This document shows positions 17,450-26,422 of a DNA stretch of 64,000 bases, piece after piece. The position numbers were made by a program, and so were the translations under genes. The notes beneath the pieces were generated by a model. It saw only the letters and a list, made by a program, of their open reading frames with translations. It was not told the DNA's origin and did no database searches. Numbering within the stretch: position 1 is the stretch's first letter; every line of letters begins with the position of its first letter. Origin of the DNA: an uncultured bacterium (GTDB taxonomy: Bacteria; Bacillota_I; Bacilli_A; RFN20; CAG-826); the NCBI GenBank assembly GCA_949297805.1, contig CASFTG010000001.1, positions 1 to 64,000 on the forward strand. The letters are read 5' to 3'.

Positions 17450-18442
17450 ATGGGACTTTTTTCGTTTTTGAAGAATAAATTCGGTTCGAAGCCGAAAGAC
17501 GAGGCGACCAAAACCTACGAGAAGGGGCTTGAGAAATCGCATAAGGCCTTCGCCTCAAGACTTGATGCGTTGAGCAAACGCTATGGCAAGGTCAACGCCG
17601 AGTATTTTGAGGAGCTCGAAGAGATCTTGATCGAATCCGACGTCGGGGTCGATTTGAGCCTCCGCCTTTGCGAGGAATTGCTCGATAAGTCCAAGCAGGA
17701 AGGCTTGACCGATCCGAAAGCCATCAACGACGCCTTGGTCGACTTGATGTTCGTCGATTACGCCACCAAGGGTCAATCGATCGTAAACGAAGTCAACTTC
17801 GTTCCCGAAGGGCCGACGGTCTTATTGGTCGTCGGGGTCAATGGGGTTGGTAAGACCACCTCGATCGCGAAATTGGCTTACCGGTATAAGAACCAGGGGA
17901 AGAAAGTGCTGCTAGCCGCGGGCGACACTTTCCGGGCTGGGGCGGTCGAGCAACTTGGCATCTGGGCTGATCGGCTCGGCATCGATATCGTCAAAGGGGC
18001 GGCTAATTCCGATCCGGCCTCGGTCGTCTTCGACGCGGCACGGAAAGCCAAGCAGGATAAAGTCGACTTATTGATCGTCGATACGGCCGGAAGACAACAA
18101 ACAAAGGCCAACTTGATGCAGGAACTATCGAAGATCACTCGGGTCTTGGGGAAAGAGATCCCCGGAGCCCCCCATGAATGCTTCCTCATCATCGATGCCA
18201 CGACGGGGCAAAATGGGGTCAGCCAAGCCCGTTGCTTCAAGGAAGTGGCCCCTCTAACCGGCATCGTCGTCACTAAAATGGACGGGACTAGCAAAGGCGG
18301 GATCATCCTCTCGATTCGCGACGAATTAGGGGTCCCGGTCCGCTTCATGGGGCTAGGGGAAAAGATGAGCGACCTCGAGGAGTTCGACCTTGACAAATAT
18401 CTGTATGGCCTTTTACTGGGGGCAGACGATGGATCGGCTTAA
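17450..18442 (+). CDS. ftsY: signal recognition particle receptor FtsY
   Basis: A 330-residue SRP receptor GTPase. It receives ribosome-nascent chain-SRP complexes at the membrane. An N domain is followed by the NG GTPase with GVNGVGKTTS (G1), DTAGRQ (G3) and TKMDGT (G4), and the conserved GGIILSI near the end. The acidic A domain of longer FtsY proteins is very short. It overlaps ylxM by 14 nt. Confidence 0.96.
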   Translation: MGLFSFLKNKFGSKPKDEATKTYEKGLEKSHKAFASRLDALSKRYGKVNAEYFEELEEILIESDVGVDLSLRLCEELLDKSKQEGLTDPKAINDALVDLMFVDYATKGQSIVNEVNFVPEGPTVLLVVGVNGVGKTTSIAKLAYRYKNQGKKVLLAAGDTFRAGAVEQLGIWADRLGIDIVKGAANSDPASVVFDAARKAKQDKVDLLIVDTAGRQQTKANLMQELSKITRVLGKEIPGAPHECFLIIDATTGQNGVSQARCFKEVAPLTGIVVTKMDGTSKGGIILSIRDELGVPVRFMGLGEKMSDLEEFDLDKYLYGLLLGADDGSA

Positions 18443-18764
18443 GGATTGCGATTACCTGATGGCCCTCTATCGGCTTTACGGGGGCTTATTGACCGAAAGG
18501 GAAGCCTCGGCCCTCCGGGATTACCTGGGCTATGATTTATCGCTGGGCGAGATTGCTAGCAGCGAGCACATCACCCGTTCCGCCGTCTTAGACGCGGTGA
18601 GGAAAGGGGAGGCGAAGCTTCGGGAATACGAAAGCAAATTACGGCTATATGAAAAATATTCCGACCTCAAGGAAGCGATTGCTTCGATCGAGGCGGTCGA
18701 GGACGAGCATAGCCGACTCGCTCTCTATCACTCATTAGGAAAGGCTTTGACTTATGGCATTTGA
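18429..18764 (+). CDS. ylxM: YlxM family SRP-associated HTH protein
   Basis: A 111-residue protein of the YlxM/p13 family, with a sigma-70-region-4-like helix-turn-helix (YDLSLGEIASSEHITRSAVL). It is always found beside ffh in Firmicutes and modulates SRP function. ATG 18429 is chosen because it gives the normal length; it overlaps ftsY by 14 nt and ffh by 11 nt. Confidence 0.88.
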   Translation: MDRLKDCDYLMALYRLYGGLLTEREASALRDYLGYDLSLGEIASSEHITRSAVLDAVRKGEAKLREYESKLRLYEKYSDLKEAIASIEAVEDEHSRLALYHSLGKALTYGI

Positions 18765-20091
18765 ATCATTAACCGACCGTTTCCAGCTCTTGTTCAAGAA
18801 GCTCCGGGGCCAGACGCGGCTATCGGAAGCCAATATGGATGCGATGCTGAAGGAAATCCGCGTCGCCTTGTTGGAGGCCGACGTCAATTTTAAAGTCGTC
18901 AAATCATTCGTCAACGACGTTAAAGAAAAAGCCATCGGGCAGGATGTCTATGCCAAAGTCAACCCGAGCCAGATGGTGGTCAAGATCGTCCATGATGAGA
19001 TCGAATCGTTATTAGGCGAAGAGCAAAGCGATATCGACTACGCCAAAAACGGGCTGACGATCATCATGCTGGTCGGCTTGCAGGGGACCGGTAAGACCAC
19101 GACCGCCGGCAAGCTGGCGAAAATGATGAAGGACAAGCTCGGCAAGAAGGTGATGCTCGGGGCTTTAGACGTCTACCGTCCTGCCGCGATTGATCAATTA
19201 CGGACTTTAGCTTCGACGGTCGGGGCCGGTTTCTTCTCTAAGCCCGGCGACCCGGTCAAGCTGGCTGAGGAAGCGAAGAAACAGGCCGCTGAGGAAGGTT
19301 ATGACGTCTTGATCCTCGATACCGCTGGCCGGCTTCAGATCGACGAAAAATTAATGAAGGAACTGCAGGACATCAACCATGCGGTCCATCCGAACGAAGT
19401 GTTGCTGCTCGTCGACTCGGCTTCCGGCCAAGACGCGGTCAACGTCGCCAATGCCTTCAACGCCGATTTACGGCTTTCCGGTATCATCCTCTCGAAATTA
19501 GACGGCGATGCCAAAGGCGGGGCCGCCCTCTCCATTAAGTATCTGACGGGTTTGCCGATCAAGTTCGCTGGCATGGGCGAGAAGATGGACGATTTAACTG
19601 TCTTCCATCCCGACCGGATGGCCGACCGGATCCTCGGGATGGGCGATATCGTGACTTTAGTTGAGAAAGCCAAGGACGCCATCGACGAGAAAGAGGCGGA
19701 GAAGGAAGCCAAGAAGATGATGGACGGCGACTTCACCCTCGATGACATGCTGAAGCAGATGAAGATGGTCAAGCGGATCGGCTCGCTGGGAGCCATCGCT
19801 AAACTCATACCCGGGATGCCCCGGCTGACCGATGAGCAGAAGGAGATGGCGGAGAAGGAGATGAAGGTGTTTGAATCGATCATCAACTCCATGACCCCTT
19901 ACGAAAGACGCCACCCTGAATGCCTTCGCTTCTCCCATAAGAATCGGATCGCCAAAGGGTCGGGGCTCACCAACGCCGACGTCAATAAGGTTCTCCGGAA
20001 ATACGAGCAGTCGAAGCAAATGATGAAGCAGATGAAGCAATACGCCAAAGCCGGCAAGATGCCGCCGGGATTTGGCGGCTTCGGGAGGTGA
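18754..20091 (+). CDS. ffh: signal recognition particle protein Ffh
   Basis: A 445-residue SRP54 protein. N and G domains carry GLQGTGKTTTAGKLA (G1), DTAGRL (G3) and SKLDGDAKGG (G4). The methionine-rich M domain that binds SRP RNA and signal sequences occupies the C-terminus (MLKQMKMVKR, MMKQMKQYAKAGKMPP). AGGAAAGG precedes the ATG. The SRP RNA gene itself is not seen in this window. Confidence 0.97.
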   Translation: MAFESLTDRFQLLFKKLRGQTRLSEANMDAMLKEIRVALLEADVNFKVVKSFVNDVKEKAIGQDVYAKVNPSQMVVKIVHDEIESLLGEEQSDIDYAKNGLTIIMLVGLQGTGKTTTAGKLAKMMKDKLGKKVMLGALDVYRPAAIDQLRTLASTVGAGFFSKPGDPVKLAEEAKKQAAEEGYDVLILDTAGRLQIDEKLMKELQDINHAVHPNEVLLLVDSASGQDAVNVANAFNADLRLSGIILSKLDGDAKGGAALSIKYLTGLPIKFAGMGEKMDDLTVFHPDRMADRILGMGDIVTLVEKAKDAIDEKEAEKEAKKMMDGDFTLDDMLKQMKMVKRIGSLGAIAKLIPGMPRLTDEQKEMAEKEMKVFESIINSMTPYERRHPECLRFSHKNRIAKGSGLTNADVNKVLRKYEQSKQMMKQMKQYAKAGKMPPGFGGFGR

Positions 20092-20093
20092 AT

Positions 20094-21929
20094 ATGGCCG
20101 AGGAAGTGCTGTTTAAGCCGAAAGAGCTTTACACCAAGCAGCTGAAGGACCAATACCATCAGGCGGCCATTGAATATTACGAGGGGCTGGAGAAGGCGGC
20201 GAAAACCGATTTGGCCGCGAATAAGACCCATGTGGCCGACTATAACAAGAAGAAGGCGGCGGCTGATAAGAGAGCGGCTGAGCTTTCCTCAACCAAAACC
20301 AAGGCCACCGTTTGCTTAGTCGCCTTCATTTTGCTTTTAGTCGCTGGGGTCATTGCCCTCATCTATGCCTTTCTCAATGGCTTCAATTGGGTTTCGTTTT
20401 TAGTCGGGATCTTATTGGCGGCCGGCGGAATCGGGCTTATTTTCCTTTACCGGAAATACAAGCAGGAAAGCGCCGTCCAGTCCCGGAAGTTGGCTAAGCT
20501 TCAGGAAACGGCCGATCAGGCCCTTCGAACTTGCTATGCCGATATGGCCTCTTTGAACCGGTCCTTTGACTGGAACGCCCCTCTTTACGTCATGGAGAAG
20601 GCGACCCCGATCATCGACCTCGACCCCCGTTTCACCCCGGAACGGTTATCGATGCTGATGGATAATTATGGGTTAGGGGAGGAACTAAGCGAGGACGTCT
20701 CGGTCTTAGGCGTCTTATCGGGCCGGATCAAGGGGAATCCTTTCTTGCTCGAAAGAACGTTGTCGCGGGAGATCGTGAGCAAGGTCTATACCGGTTCCCT
20801 CACCATCTCCTGGACCACCTATTCCCGGGATTCCAATGGGCATAGCTACCCGGTCACCCATACCCAGACCTTGACCGCCTCAGTCGCCCACCCGGCCCCC
20901 CAATTCACCAATAACACCAATTTGATCTATGGTAATGACGCCGCCCCCCATCTTTCCTTCACTAGGACCCCTTCGAAAGCCAGCCGGATGGATCCCAAGG
21001 ACCGGCGGAAGGCAATCGATAAGTTTGGGAAGGAACTGGCGAAAAAGGCCGAGAAGTCGATTGGGACCGACCATCCATTCACCCCGATGGGCAACGATGA
21101 GTTCGAATGCCTGTTCAATGCCCTTGACCGGGATAACGACGTGGAGTTCCGGCTCCTTTTCACCCCGCTGGCCCAGCAGAACATGGTCGATTTGCTCGAG
21201 GACCCTGAGCCTTATGGCGACGATTTCAATTTCTATAAACGGAAGAAGATCAACGTCATCGCCTCGACCCATTCCCAGTCCTTCGATTACTCGGCTGATC
21301 CGGAGAACTTCATCGGCTATGACGGGGCGGAGATGAAGCAGCGGTTCGTCACTTATTGCGATTCATTCATCAAATCGCTCTTCTTCGATTTGGCTCCGTT
21401 GCTGTCGATCCCACTTTATCAAATGCATAAGAGCCGGGATTACATTTATAAGAACACTTATCCCCGGAATATCACTTCCTTTGAGCAGGAAGCCTTAGCC
21501 AACGGTCTCTCCCCCGAGACCTTCCGCCCGGCGACGGCCGATCCGACGGTCCCTTCGATCTTGAAGGTCCGTCAGTTGGAGAAGGAGGGCAAGTCGGACC
21601 TAGTCGAGGTTGAGGCCACTGCCTTCGAGACTTACCGGATGGTCGATTACGTCCCGGTCATGGGTGGGGATGGCCGTTCCCATAACGTCCCGGTCCCCTG
21701 GATCCGTTATGAACCGGTGAGCAAGATTACCCCGATGGCCATCAAGGAAGTCGGGAAGGACCGTTATGGCATCGGGGAGCTCATCAAGAACAATCAGGGG
21801 CTCAAGAACTTCTTAACCCAGTTCCATTACCGTTATGAACGGGGGCTATTGGCCTTCGCCTCCGATTCGCTTCAATCGGTCGACGACCAATCCTTAAGCG
21901 GCTATTTCGCCGATAAAGATAGCAAATAG
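20094..21929 (+). CDS. membrane protein, DUF3137-like, paired with LemA
   Basis: A 611-residue protein starting at ATG 20094 behind GGGAGG (20083-20088), 2 nt after ffh. An N-terminal charged coiled-coil-like region (to about 70) leads to two hydrophobic helices (about 75-95 and 103-118), then a large soluble domain. The stretch near DEFECLFNALDRDNDVEFRL and LLFTPLAQQNMVDLLED resembles DUF3137 proteins, which often sit next to LemA; this match is from memory of the family pattern and is tentative. A co-function with LemA in the membrane is inferred from adjacency. It is larger than usual DUF3137 proteins. Confidence 0.6.
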   Translation: MAEEVLFKPKELYTKQLKDQYHQAAIEYYEGLEKAAKTDLAANKTHVADYNKKKAAADKRAAELSSTKTKATVCLVAFILLLVAGVIALIYAFLNGFNWVSFLVGILLAAGGIGLIFLYRKYKQESAVQSRKLAKLQETADQALRTCYADMASLNRSFDWNAPLYVMEKATPIIDLDPRFTPERLSMLMDNYGLGEELSEDVSVLGVLSGRIKGNPFLLERTLSREIVSKVYTGSLTISWTTYSRDSNGHSYPVTHTQTLTASVAHPAPQFTNNTNLIYGNDAAPHLSFTRTPSKASRMDPKDRRKAIDKFGKELAKKAEKSIGTDHPFTPMGNDEFECLFNALDRDNDVEFRLLFTPLAQQNMVDLLEDPEPYGDDFNFYKRKKINVIASTHSQSFDYSADPENFIGYDGAEMKQRFVTYCDSFIKSLFFDLAPLLSIPLYQMHKSRDYIYKNTYPRNITSFEQEALANGLSPETFRPATADPTVPSILKVRQLEKEGKSDLVEVEATAFETYRMVDYVPVMGGDGRSHNVPVPWIRYEPVSKITPMAIKEVGKDRYGIGELIKNNQGLKNFLTQFHYRYERGLLAFASDSLQSVDDQSLSGYFADKDSK

Positions 21930-21977
21930 GCCGCTTGGTCTATACAATTAATCTGTTTCCAAGGAGGAAATAACAAC

Positions 21978-22640
21978 ATGGCAAACGAATTAGACGAAAT
22001 GACCGGCCCGGTTAACCCTGAGGGCAAAGACGTCAACGTCATCCAAAAGCAAGTCGCCGTCAAGACCGACTGGCGGAGCACGCTCTTCCAGATTGCTTTG
22101 TGGGTCTGCGGCATCATCCCCGGCATTGTCTTCGCCATCATGAAGATCAAGGCCCGGAGCTATTTGCAGCAATTGCAGCAAAAAATCCAGCATGACGCCT
22201 CGACCATCGATAACTACCAGACTCAGCGGGTCGTCATATTGCAAAACTGCGCCAAACTCCTCGACAAGGCCATCGACCTCGACAAATCGGTCCTCGTCGA
22301 CATCGCCAAGTATCGGGGAGGCCACGTGAGCGATGAGCAGCGGAACGAACTCGCTACTAAGCTCGACACCGTCTCCAACTCGATCAATGTCGCCTTCGAA
22401 GCCTATCCGGACATCAAGGCCCACCAGGAGATCGCCGATGCGATGCAGCAGAACTCCTATCTCCAGCAGGAGATCACGGCGGCTCGTGAGGTGTATAACG
22501 ACACCGTCATGCGTTGGAACAGCGATATCTTCGCCTGGCCGACCAAGATGATCGTGGCCGCCAAAGCCGGCTACACCACCCGGATCCCCTTCACCGCCTC
22601 GGCCGAGATGAAGGCCAAGAGCGAATCGGTCTTCTTCTAA
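21978..22640 (+). CDS. lemA: LemA family protein
   Basis: A 220-residue LemA protein. One TM helix lies near residues 30-50 (ALWVCGIIPGIVFAIMKI) and a long helical bundle follows, with the family features QKIQHDASTIDNYQTQRVV and REVYNDTVMRWNSDIFAWP. LemA proteins are membrane-anchored helical proteins of unclear function. ATG 21978 has a strong AAGGAGG at 21961-21967. Unlike many genes here it has a proper leader. Confidence 0.9.
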   Translation: MANELDEMTGPVNPEGKDVNVIQKQVAVKTDWRSTLFQIALWVCGIIPGIVFAIMKIKARSYLQQLQQKIQHDASTIDNYQTQRVVILQNCAKLLDKAIDLDKSVLVDIAKYRGGHVSDEQRNELATKLDTVSNSINVAFEAYPDIKAHQEIADAMQQNSYLQQEITAAREVYNDTVMRWNSDIFAWPTKMIVAAKAGYTTRIPFTASAEMKAKSESVFF

Positions 22641-22658
22641 TCGTTTCTCGATTATTCA

Positions 22659-22685
22659 AAGGCTGCCCTTCGGGGTGGCCTTTTT
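22659..22685 (+). terminator. terminator after lemA
   Basis: Ten-bp stem AAGGCTGCCC/GGGTGGCCTT with a TTCG loop and a T run. It ends the rnc-to-lemA transcription unit. Confidence 0.92.
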
Positions 22686-22811
22686 CAGTTATGAATCGTG
22701 CCGCTAAACCGCTTGGCCATTCATTTTCGAATTTTCAGTGATGATTGGCGGTTTCCCGTCTACTTATTCAATAAGGGCAAAGGATGCCTGGATGAGTACG
22801 GAGGGAATGGA
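22686..22811 (+). other. intergenic stretch with a degenerate open frame
   Basis: Between the lemA terminator and the SDH-like pseudogene. A frame from GTG 22698 runs in phase into the pseudogene start (VPLNRLAIHFRIFSDDW) but has no family support. Probably non-coding. Confidence 0.3.
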
Positions 22812-23713
22812 ATGCCCAGTTGGGATGAGGTATATAGCGAAATTGGCCTGATGGCTAAAGAGAACAAAATGTAAATAGTTGTGGCGGCTGAACAAATCCT
22901 AAGAAGGTATTTATCGGCTTTAGCTGATTATCGGGGGCGAAATATCATCGTTTATTTCTCTGCTTGGCTTACGCGGCCGAGAATCATGAATAATGAGATT
23001 AATGATTCGGATATGCTTGGGTTCATGAATGCGGTGTATGGCTTAGACAAGGGTAAAGGCTTGGATATTGTTTTCCATACTCCGGGTGGCAGCCGTTGGC
23101 TACTGAAGGGATAGTCAAATATCTACATAAACTGTTTGATAATGATATCAATCTGATCGTTCCTCATATGGCGATGTCGGCCGGAACGATGTTTGGCTGT
23201 TCCTGCCGGGAGATTTGGATGGGAAAACAATCCTTCTTAGGACCGATCGATCCTCAGTTCTCCGGTATCCCGGCTTATAACATCGAAAAGGAGTTCGAAG
23301 AAGCCAAACGGGAGTTGGCTGAAGATCCCGAAACCTTCCGAATCTGGCAGCTCCGACTTGCCAAATATCCGCGGAGCTTTTATTACTCGGTTCTTGATGC
23401 CATCAAACTATCCTCGACATTGGTGAAGGAGTGGCTTACAAAGTATATGTTCGCCAATGAAAAGGACGCGGCGCAGAAGGCTGAGAAGATCACGAGCTGT
23501 TCGAACGTCAACACCGGTTCCCACGCGAAGCATTTCGATGCGGAAGATTGTCGTCGGATCGGGTTGCGGATCAGGGATCTTGAATCCGATAATCGATTGC
23601 AAGACCTCGTATTAAGTATTTACCATTGTCTTACGATAATGGCCGACCGGATGTCGATATCGAAAATTATTTGCAATCATAAAGATAAAATGTATATAGT
23701 GAAAGCAGATTGA
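22812..23713 (+). pseudogene. SDH_sah-family (ClpP/SppA-like) serine protease gene, broken
   Basis: ATG 22812 follows GAGGGAATGGA. The frame reads MPSWDEVYSEIGLMAKENKM, then a TAA at 22872-22874, then resumes in phase (ILRRYLSALADYRGRN, IVFHTPGG). A one-base loss near 23090-23096 shifts the frame, after which ATEGIVKYLHKLFDND and HMAMSAGTMFGCSCREIWMGKQ follow, ending at TGA 23711-23713. Repaired length is 300 residues. The parts are those of the serine dehydrogenase proteinase family (PF01972), whose members are SppA/ClpP-like; the Ser in MSAGT is the expected nucleophile. Two independent lesions make loss of function likely. Confidence 0.8.
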
Positions 23714-23733
23714 AAAGAGACCTGATATAGCAC

Positions 23734-24274
23734 GTGAATATATATCCAATCCCGCCTACCCTCTGGAACTTTTTTTCTCCTGACGAGTTCATTATGTTCA
23801 CAACGAATCGTCCGGATGAAAAATTAACCTCGCCTCTTTTGCCAACCGACCCAGGATATGAAATATTGCGATTCTTTATGGTGAGAAAGAAAGCAAAAGA
23901 CGAAGAGGAACCTTTAGAGCCTTTAACCGATGATCCGTTGCCATATGAGGAGAACGCGGATTCGGTTTTCGAGAAGTATTTCTACTTGGATAAAAAAAGT
24001 AAGCCATCGGAATCCAACTGCAAGTCGGATTCAAAGAAAACTTCACCGAACAAATAAGGAAAAATGCTCAAACCATAATCAGCGACTTCGGAAAAAATTA
24101 TTACAATCCAGCCTATCCTTTAGACTTTAAGACAAAAGGCCAATGCTCAGGAATTCTCTCTTTTGAATTAATTCCGAACGAGAAGGCCGCAAAGCCTTCT
24201 TCGACACGAATCTTCCTTTCGACGAATTGGAGAAGTCCGATAAAAAGCCGCGCCGGAAAAACAAGCGGCATTAG
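23734..24274 (+). pseudogene. decayed hypothetical gene with two frameshifts
   Basis: Opens at GTG 23734 (MNIYPIPPTLWNFFSPDEF) and runs to about 24000 (VFEKYFYLDKK). The coding sense then moves to another frame (LQVGFKENFTEQIRKN, NYYNPAYPLDFKTKGQ, SFELIPNE) and near 24180 to a third (EGRKAFFDTNLPFDELEKSD), ending with a basic tail and TAG at 24272-24274. Repaired length is about 180 residues. No family is recognised. It follows the broken protease by 20 nt, so they may once have been an operon. Confidence 0.5.
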
Positions 24275-24303
24275 CAACCTGCCCCGAGACCGGTTCCAAT
24301 AAA

Positions 24304-24336
24304 CAAAAAGCGAGTCCGTTTCGATGGCTCGCTTTT
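24304..24336 (-). terminator. terminator of the rpsP-trmD operon
   Basis: AAAAGCGAG (24306-24314) / CTCGCTTTT (24328-24336) with a 13-nt loop. On the minus strand a further T run follows. It begins 4 nt behind trmD. Confidence 0.88.
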
Positions 24337-24339
24337 AAG

Positions 24340-25107
24340 TCAGTTCTCTTTCTTAAACTTCTTGCCTTTCTCAATGGCCTCGATTTCCCATTTGGGGTTA
24401 TCTCCCTCTTCCAAGAGCTTTTTGTCTTGTTTGGAGAGGATGATCTTCGCGAATAGGTCAGGCCGGTATTTCTGAGTGAGTAAGAGGGATTGCTTCCGTC
24501 GCCATTTGGCGATGGCCTGATGGTTGCCAGAATAGAGGATGGCCGGGACCTTGGCCCCGTTATAGTCGTAGGGCTCAGTGTATTGGGGGTATTCCAAGGC
24601 TTCGTTGGTGAAGGATTCATCGGTCAATGATTCTTTAGTGATGGCCCCGTCCAATAAGCGGATGACCGAATCGGCGATGGCCATCGAGGGGATCTCCCCG
24701 CCGGTGAGGATGTAGTCGCCGATGGAGACCAATTCGTCAACGTAGTCATTGACCCGTTCGTCGACCCCTTCGAAGTGGCCGCAGACGAGGATGAGTTGAT
24801 CCAACTTCGAAAAGCGGATGGCATCTTCCTCGGTATAGGTCCGGCCTCTGGGGGAGAGCAGGACCTTATGGGCATGGCCTTGGTCGACGGCTTTTAAACA
24901 ATCGACGATCGGCTGGCATTTCTGGATGAGCCCGGCTCCCCCTCCAATCGGCGGGGTATCGGTCCGGTTGTATTTGTCGAGGGTGTAGTCGCGGATATTG
25001 ACCGCGTTGAACTCGACCACCCCTTTGCCGATGGCTCGTTTGATGATCGAGGTGGTCTTGAAACCCTCGAACATCTCGGGGAAGAGGGTCAAGACGTCGA
25101 TTCTCAT
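24340..25107 (-). CDS. trmD: tRNA (guanine-N1-)-methyltransferase TrmD
   Basis: A 255-residue SPOUT methyltransferase making m1G37 in tRNAs that read CNN and UGG codons, which prevents +1 frameshifts. Visible motifs: MRIDVLTLFPEMF at the start, GGGAGLIQ, and the knot region CGHFEGVDERVNDYVDELVSIGDYILTGGE in parts (for example YILTGGE). ATG 25105-25107 overlaps the rimM stop (ATGA). Last gene of rpsP-KH-rimM-trmD. Confidence 0.97.
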   Translation of the reverse strand: MRIDVLTLFPEMFEGFKTTSIIKRAIGKGVVEFNAVNIRDYTLDKYNRTDTPPIGGGAGLIQKCQPIVDCLKAVDQGHAHKVLLSPRGRTYTEEDAIRFSKLDQLILVCGHFEGVDERVNDYVDELVSIGDYILTGGEIPSMAIADSVIRLLDGAITKESLTDESFTNEALEYPQYTEPYDYNGAKVPAILYSGNHQAIAKWRRKQSLLLTQKYRPDLFAKIILSKQDKKLLEEGDNPKWEIEAIEKGKKFKKEN

Positions 25108-25607
25108 AATAACCCCGGGATGACGTGAATGGTCATCTTCTTGCTTTCGATGTCGATGTCTTTGACGAATTCATCGACGAAGGGGACGTAGAAGTTTTTG
25201 CCATGGACCCCTTTGATTCGGAGGTTGCTTTTCGGGGCGAAGCGCTGGATGTCTTTTATCTCACCCAGTTTCTTTCCGTCTTCATCATAGACCTCCATCC
25301 CTAATAGGTCGGCATAGCGGTAGCTCCCATCTGGCAAAGGGGCCTCTTCCTTATCCATATAGATCTCGGCTCCAATATAGGGCTCGATCTCGTTGATGGT
25401 GGGGAAGAGGTCGAAATGGAGTAAGATCCCTTTCTCTGTTTCCCGATACCCATCGATATGGGCGAGGGTCGGTCCTTCTTTGGTTCGAAGTTCGACCTCG
25501 CGGCCGATAGTAAAGCGCTCAGCCGGGAAGGAGGTGATGGGTATGAGCTTGACCTCGCCTTTTAGGGCGAAAGGCTTCCCGATTTTCCCAATCAGCAGGT
25601 CCTTCAT
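25104..25607 (-). CDS. rimM: 16S rRNA processing protein RimM
   Basis: A 167-residue 30S maturation factor with the RimM barrel start LLIGKIGKPFALKGEVKL and a PRC-barrel C-terminus (YADLLGMEVYDEDGKKLGEI, YVPFVDEFVKDID). It binds S19 and helps fold the 16S 3' domain. Start at 25607 is the family start; upstream in-frame codons would extend into the KH gene. Confidence 0.94.
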   Translation of the reverse strand: MKDLLIGKIGKPFALKGEVKLIPITSFPAERFTIGREVELRTKEGPTLAHIDGYRETEKGILLHFDLFPTINEIEPYIGAEIYMDKEEAPLPDGSYRYADLLGMEVYDEDGKKLGEIKDIQRFAPKSNLRIKGVHGKNFYVPFVDEFVKDIDIESKKMTIHVIPGLL

Positions 25608-25626
25608 AGAGAAAAAACGGCGGGAA

Positions 25627-25920
25627 TCACTTCCCGTCGTCCTCGCTTTCCTTTTCGTCTTCGAACGATTCGAATTTAAGGTGGATGCGTTGATCGGTGT
25701 CGTCGGCTTTGCCGGCGATGGCGACGATGGCCCGGAGGGCGTTGGCGACGCTGCCCTTCTTGCCGATGAGGCGGGCGCAGTCATCGTCTTCGGCGACGAT
25801 GAGGATGGTGACGTCTTTGTCAGTGGCCCCCGGCAGCTCCCGGATCATGAGCGATTCCGGCTTCTCAACAAGCGGATCGATGATCGGATGGAGCAGGGCT
25901 TCGTAATCGCGCTCGATCAT
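25627..25920 (-). CDS. khpA: KH-domain RNA-binding protein (YlqC/KhpA-like)
   Basis: A 97-residue protein with one KH domain; the GxxG loop is GKKG in ARLIGKKGSVANALRAIV. KhpA/YlqC proteins bind RNA and sit between rpsP and rimM in Firmicutes. Start at 25920 overlaps the rpsP stop by one base. The acidic C-terminal tail (FEDEKESEDD) is longer than in some homologs. Confidence 0.9.
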   Translation of the reverse strand: MIERDYEALLHPIIDPLVEKPESLMIRELPGATDKDVTILIVAEDDDCARLIGKKGSVANALRAIVAIAGKADDTDQRIHLKFESFEDEKESEDDGK

Positions 25921-26201
25921 TACTTGCTGACCTTCTTGACTTTGCTTTCGGCGAACTTGGCCATGATGCCCTTGCGGGTGAACATGGAGCGGACCGAATC
26001 CGACGGCTGAGCGCCGCAGCCGAGCCACTTGAGGGCTAAGGCTTCGTCGATGGTCGCGTTCTCTTCGCCTTTGCTCGGGTCATAGACGCCGATCTGCTCG
26101 ATGATGCGGCCATCCCGGGCATAATGGGAATCGGCGGCGACGATGCGATAGATCGGCTCATTGTGACGGCCGATGCGGGTTAAGCGGATTTTGACTGCCA
26201 T
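25920..26201 (-). CDS. rpsP: 30S ribosomal protein S16
   Basis: A 93-residue S16 with the canonical start MAVKIRLTRIGRHNEPIYRI and the YDP motif (IGVYDPSK). ATG 26201 has AAAGGAG upstream. First gene of the operon, driven by the strong promoter at 26234-26262. Confidence 0.98.
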   Translation of the reverse strand: MAVKIRLTRIGRHNEPIYRIVAADSHYARDGRIIEQIGVYDPSKGEENATIDEALALKWLGCGAQPSDSVRSMFTRKGIMAKFAESKVKKVSK

Positions 26202-26233
26202 TTTCTTTTCTCCTTTTTTCTTTTGACGGGGCA

Positions 26234-26262
26234 ATGATAGTGAACTCCTTTTAGCCTGTCAA
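26234..26262 (-). promoter_or_regulatory. sigma-A promoter of the rpsP operon
   Basis: On the minus strand consensus TTGACA (26257-26262), 17 bp, TATCAT (26234-26239). The best -35 in the window. The leader is about 26 nt with AAAGGAG. Confidence 0.88.
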
Positions 26263-26303
26263 GCGGATTTGCTTAACAGGTTCGTTAGAGGGAAAGAAAT
26301 CGC

Positions 26304-26332
26304 TTGCCCCCTAAAGGGGAAGAGGGTATATT
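26304..26332 (+). promoter_or_regulatory. sigma-A promoter of rplS
   Basis: TTGCCC (26304-26309), 17 bp, TATATT (26327-26332). Divergent from the rpsP promoter, 42 bp away. Confidence 0.8.
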
Positions 26333-26338
26333 AGACGA

Positions 26339-26422
26339 GCGCTTTAAGCGCTACGCAGGCTCCGCTGCCGAGTCACACGGGCATGAACCTGAAGAGAATT
26401 GACTTATAGGAGGTAACAGACA
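26339..26422 (+). ncRNA. structured rplS 5' leader (candidate L19 leader)
   Basis: About 84-nt leader of rplS. It begins with GCGCTTTAAGCGC hairpin, then GCAG-GCTCCG-CTGC, and ends with TAGGAGGT before the ATG. Firmicutes have a known autoregulatory L19 leader upstream of rplS; assignment here is by position and secondary structure only. Confidence 0.45.
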
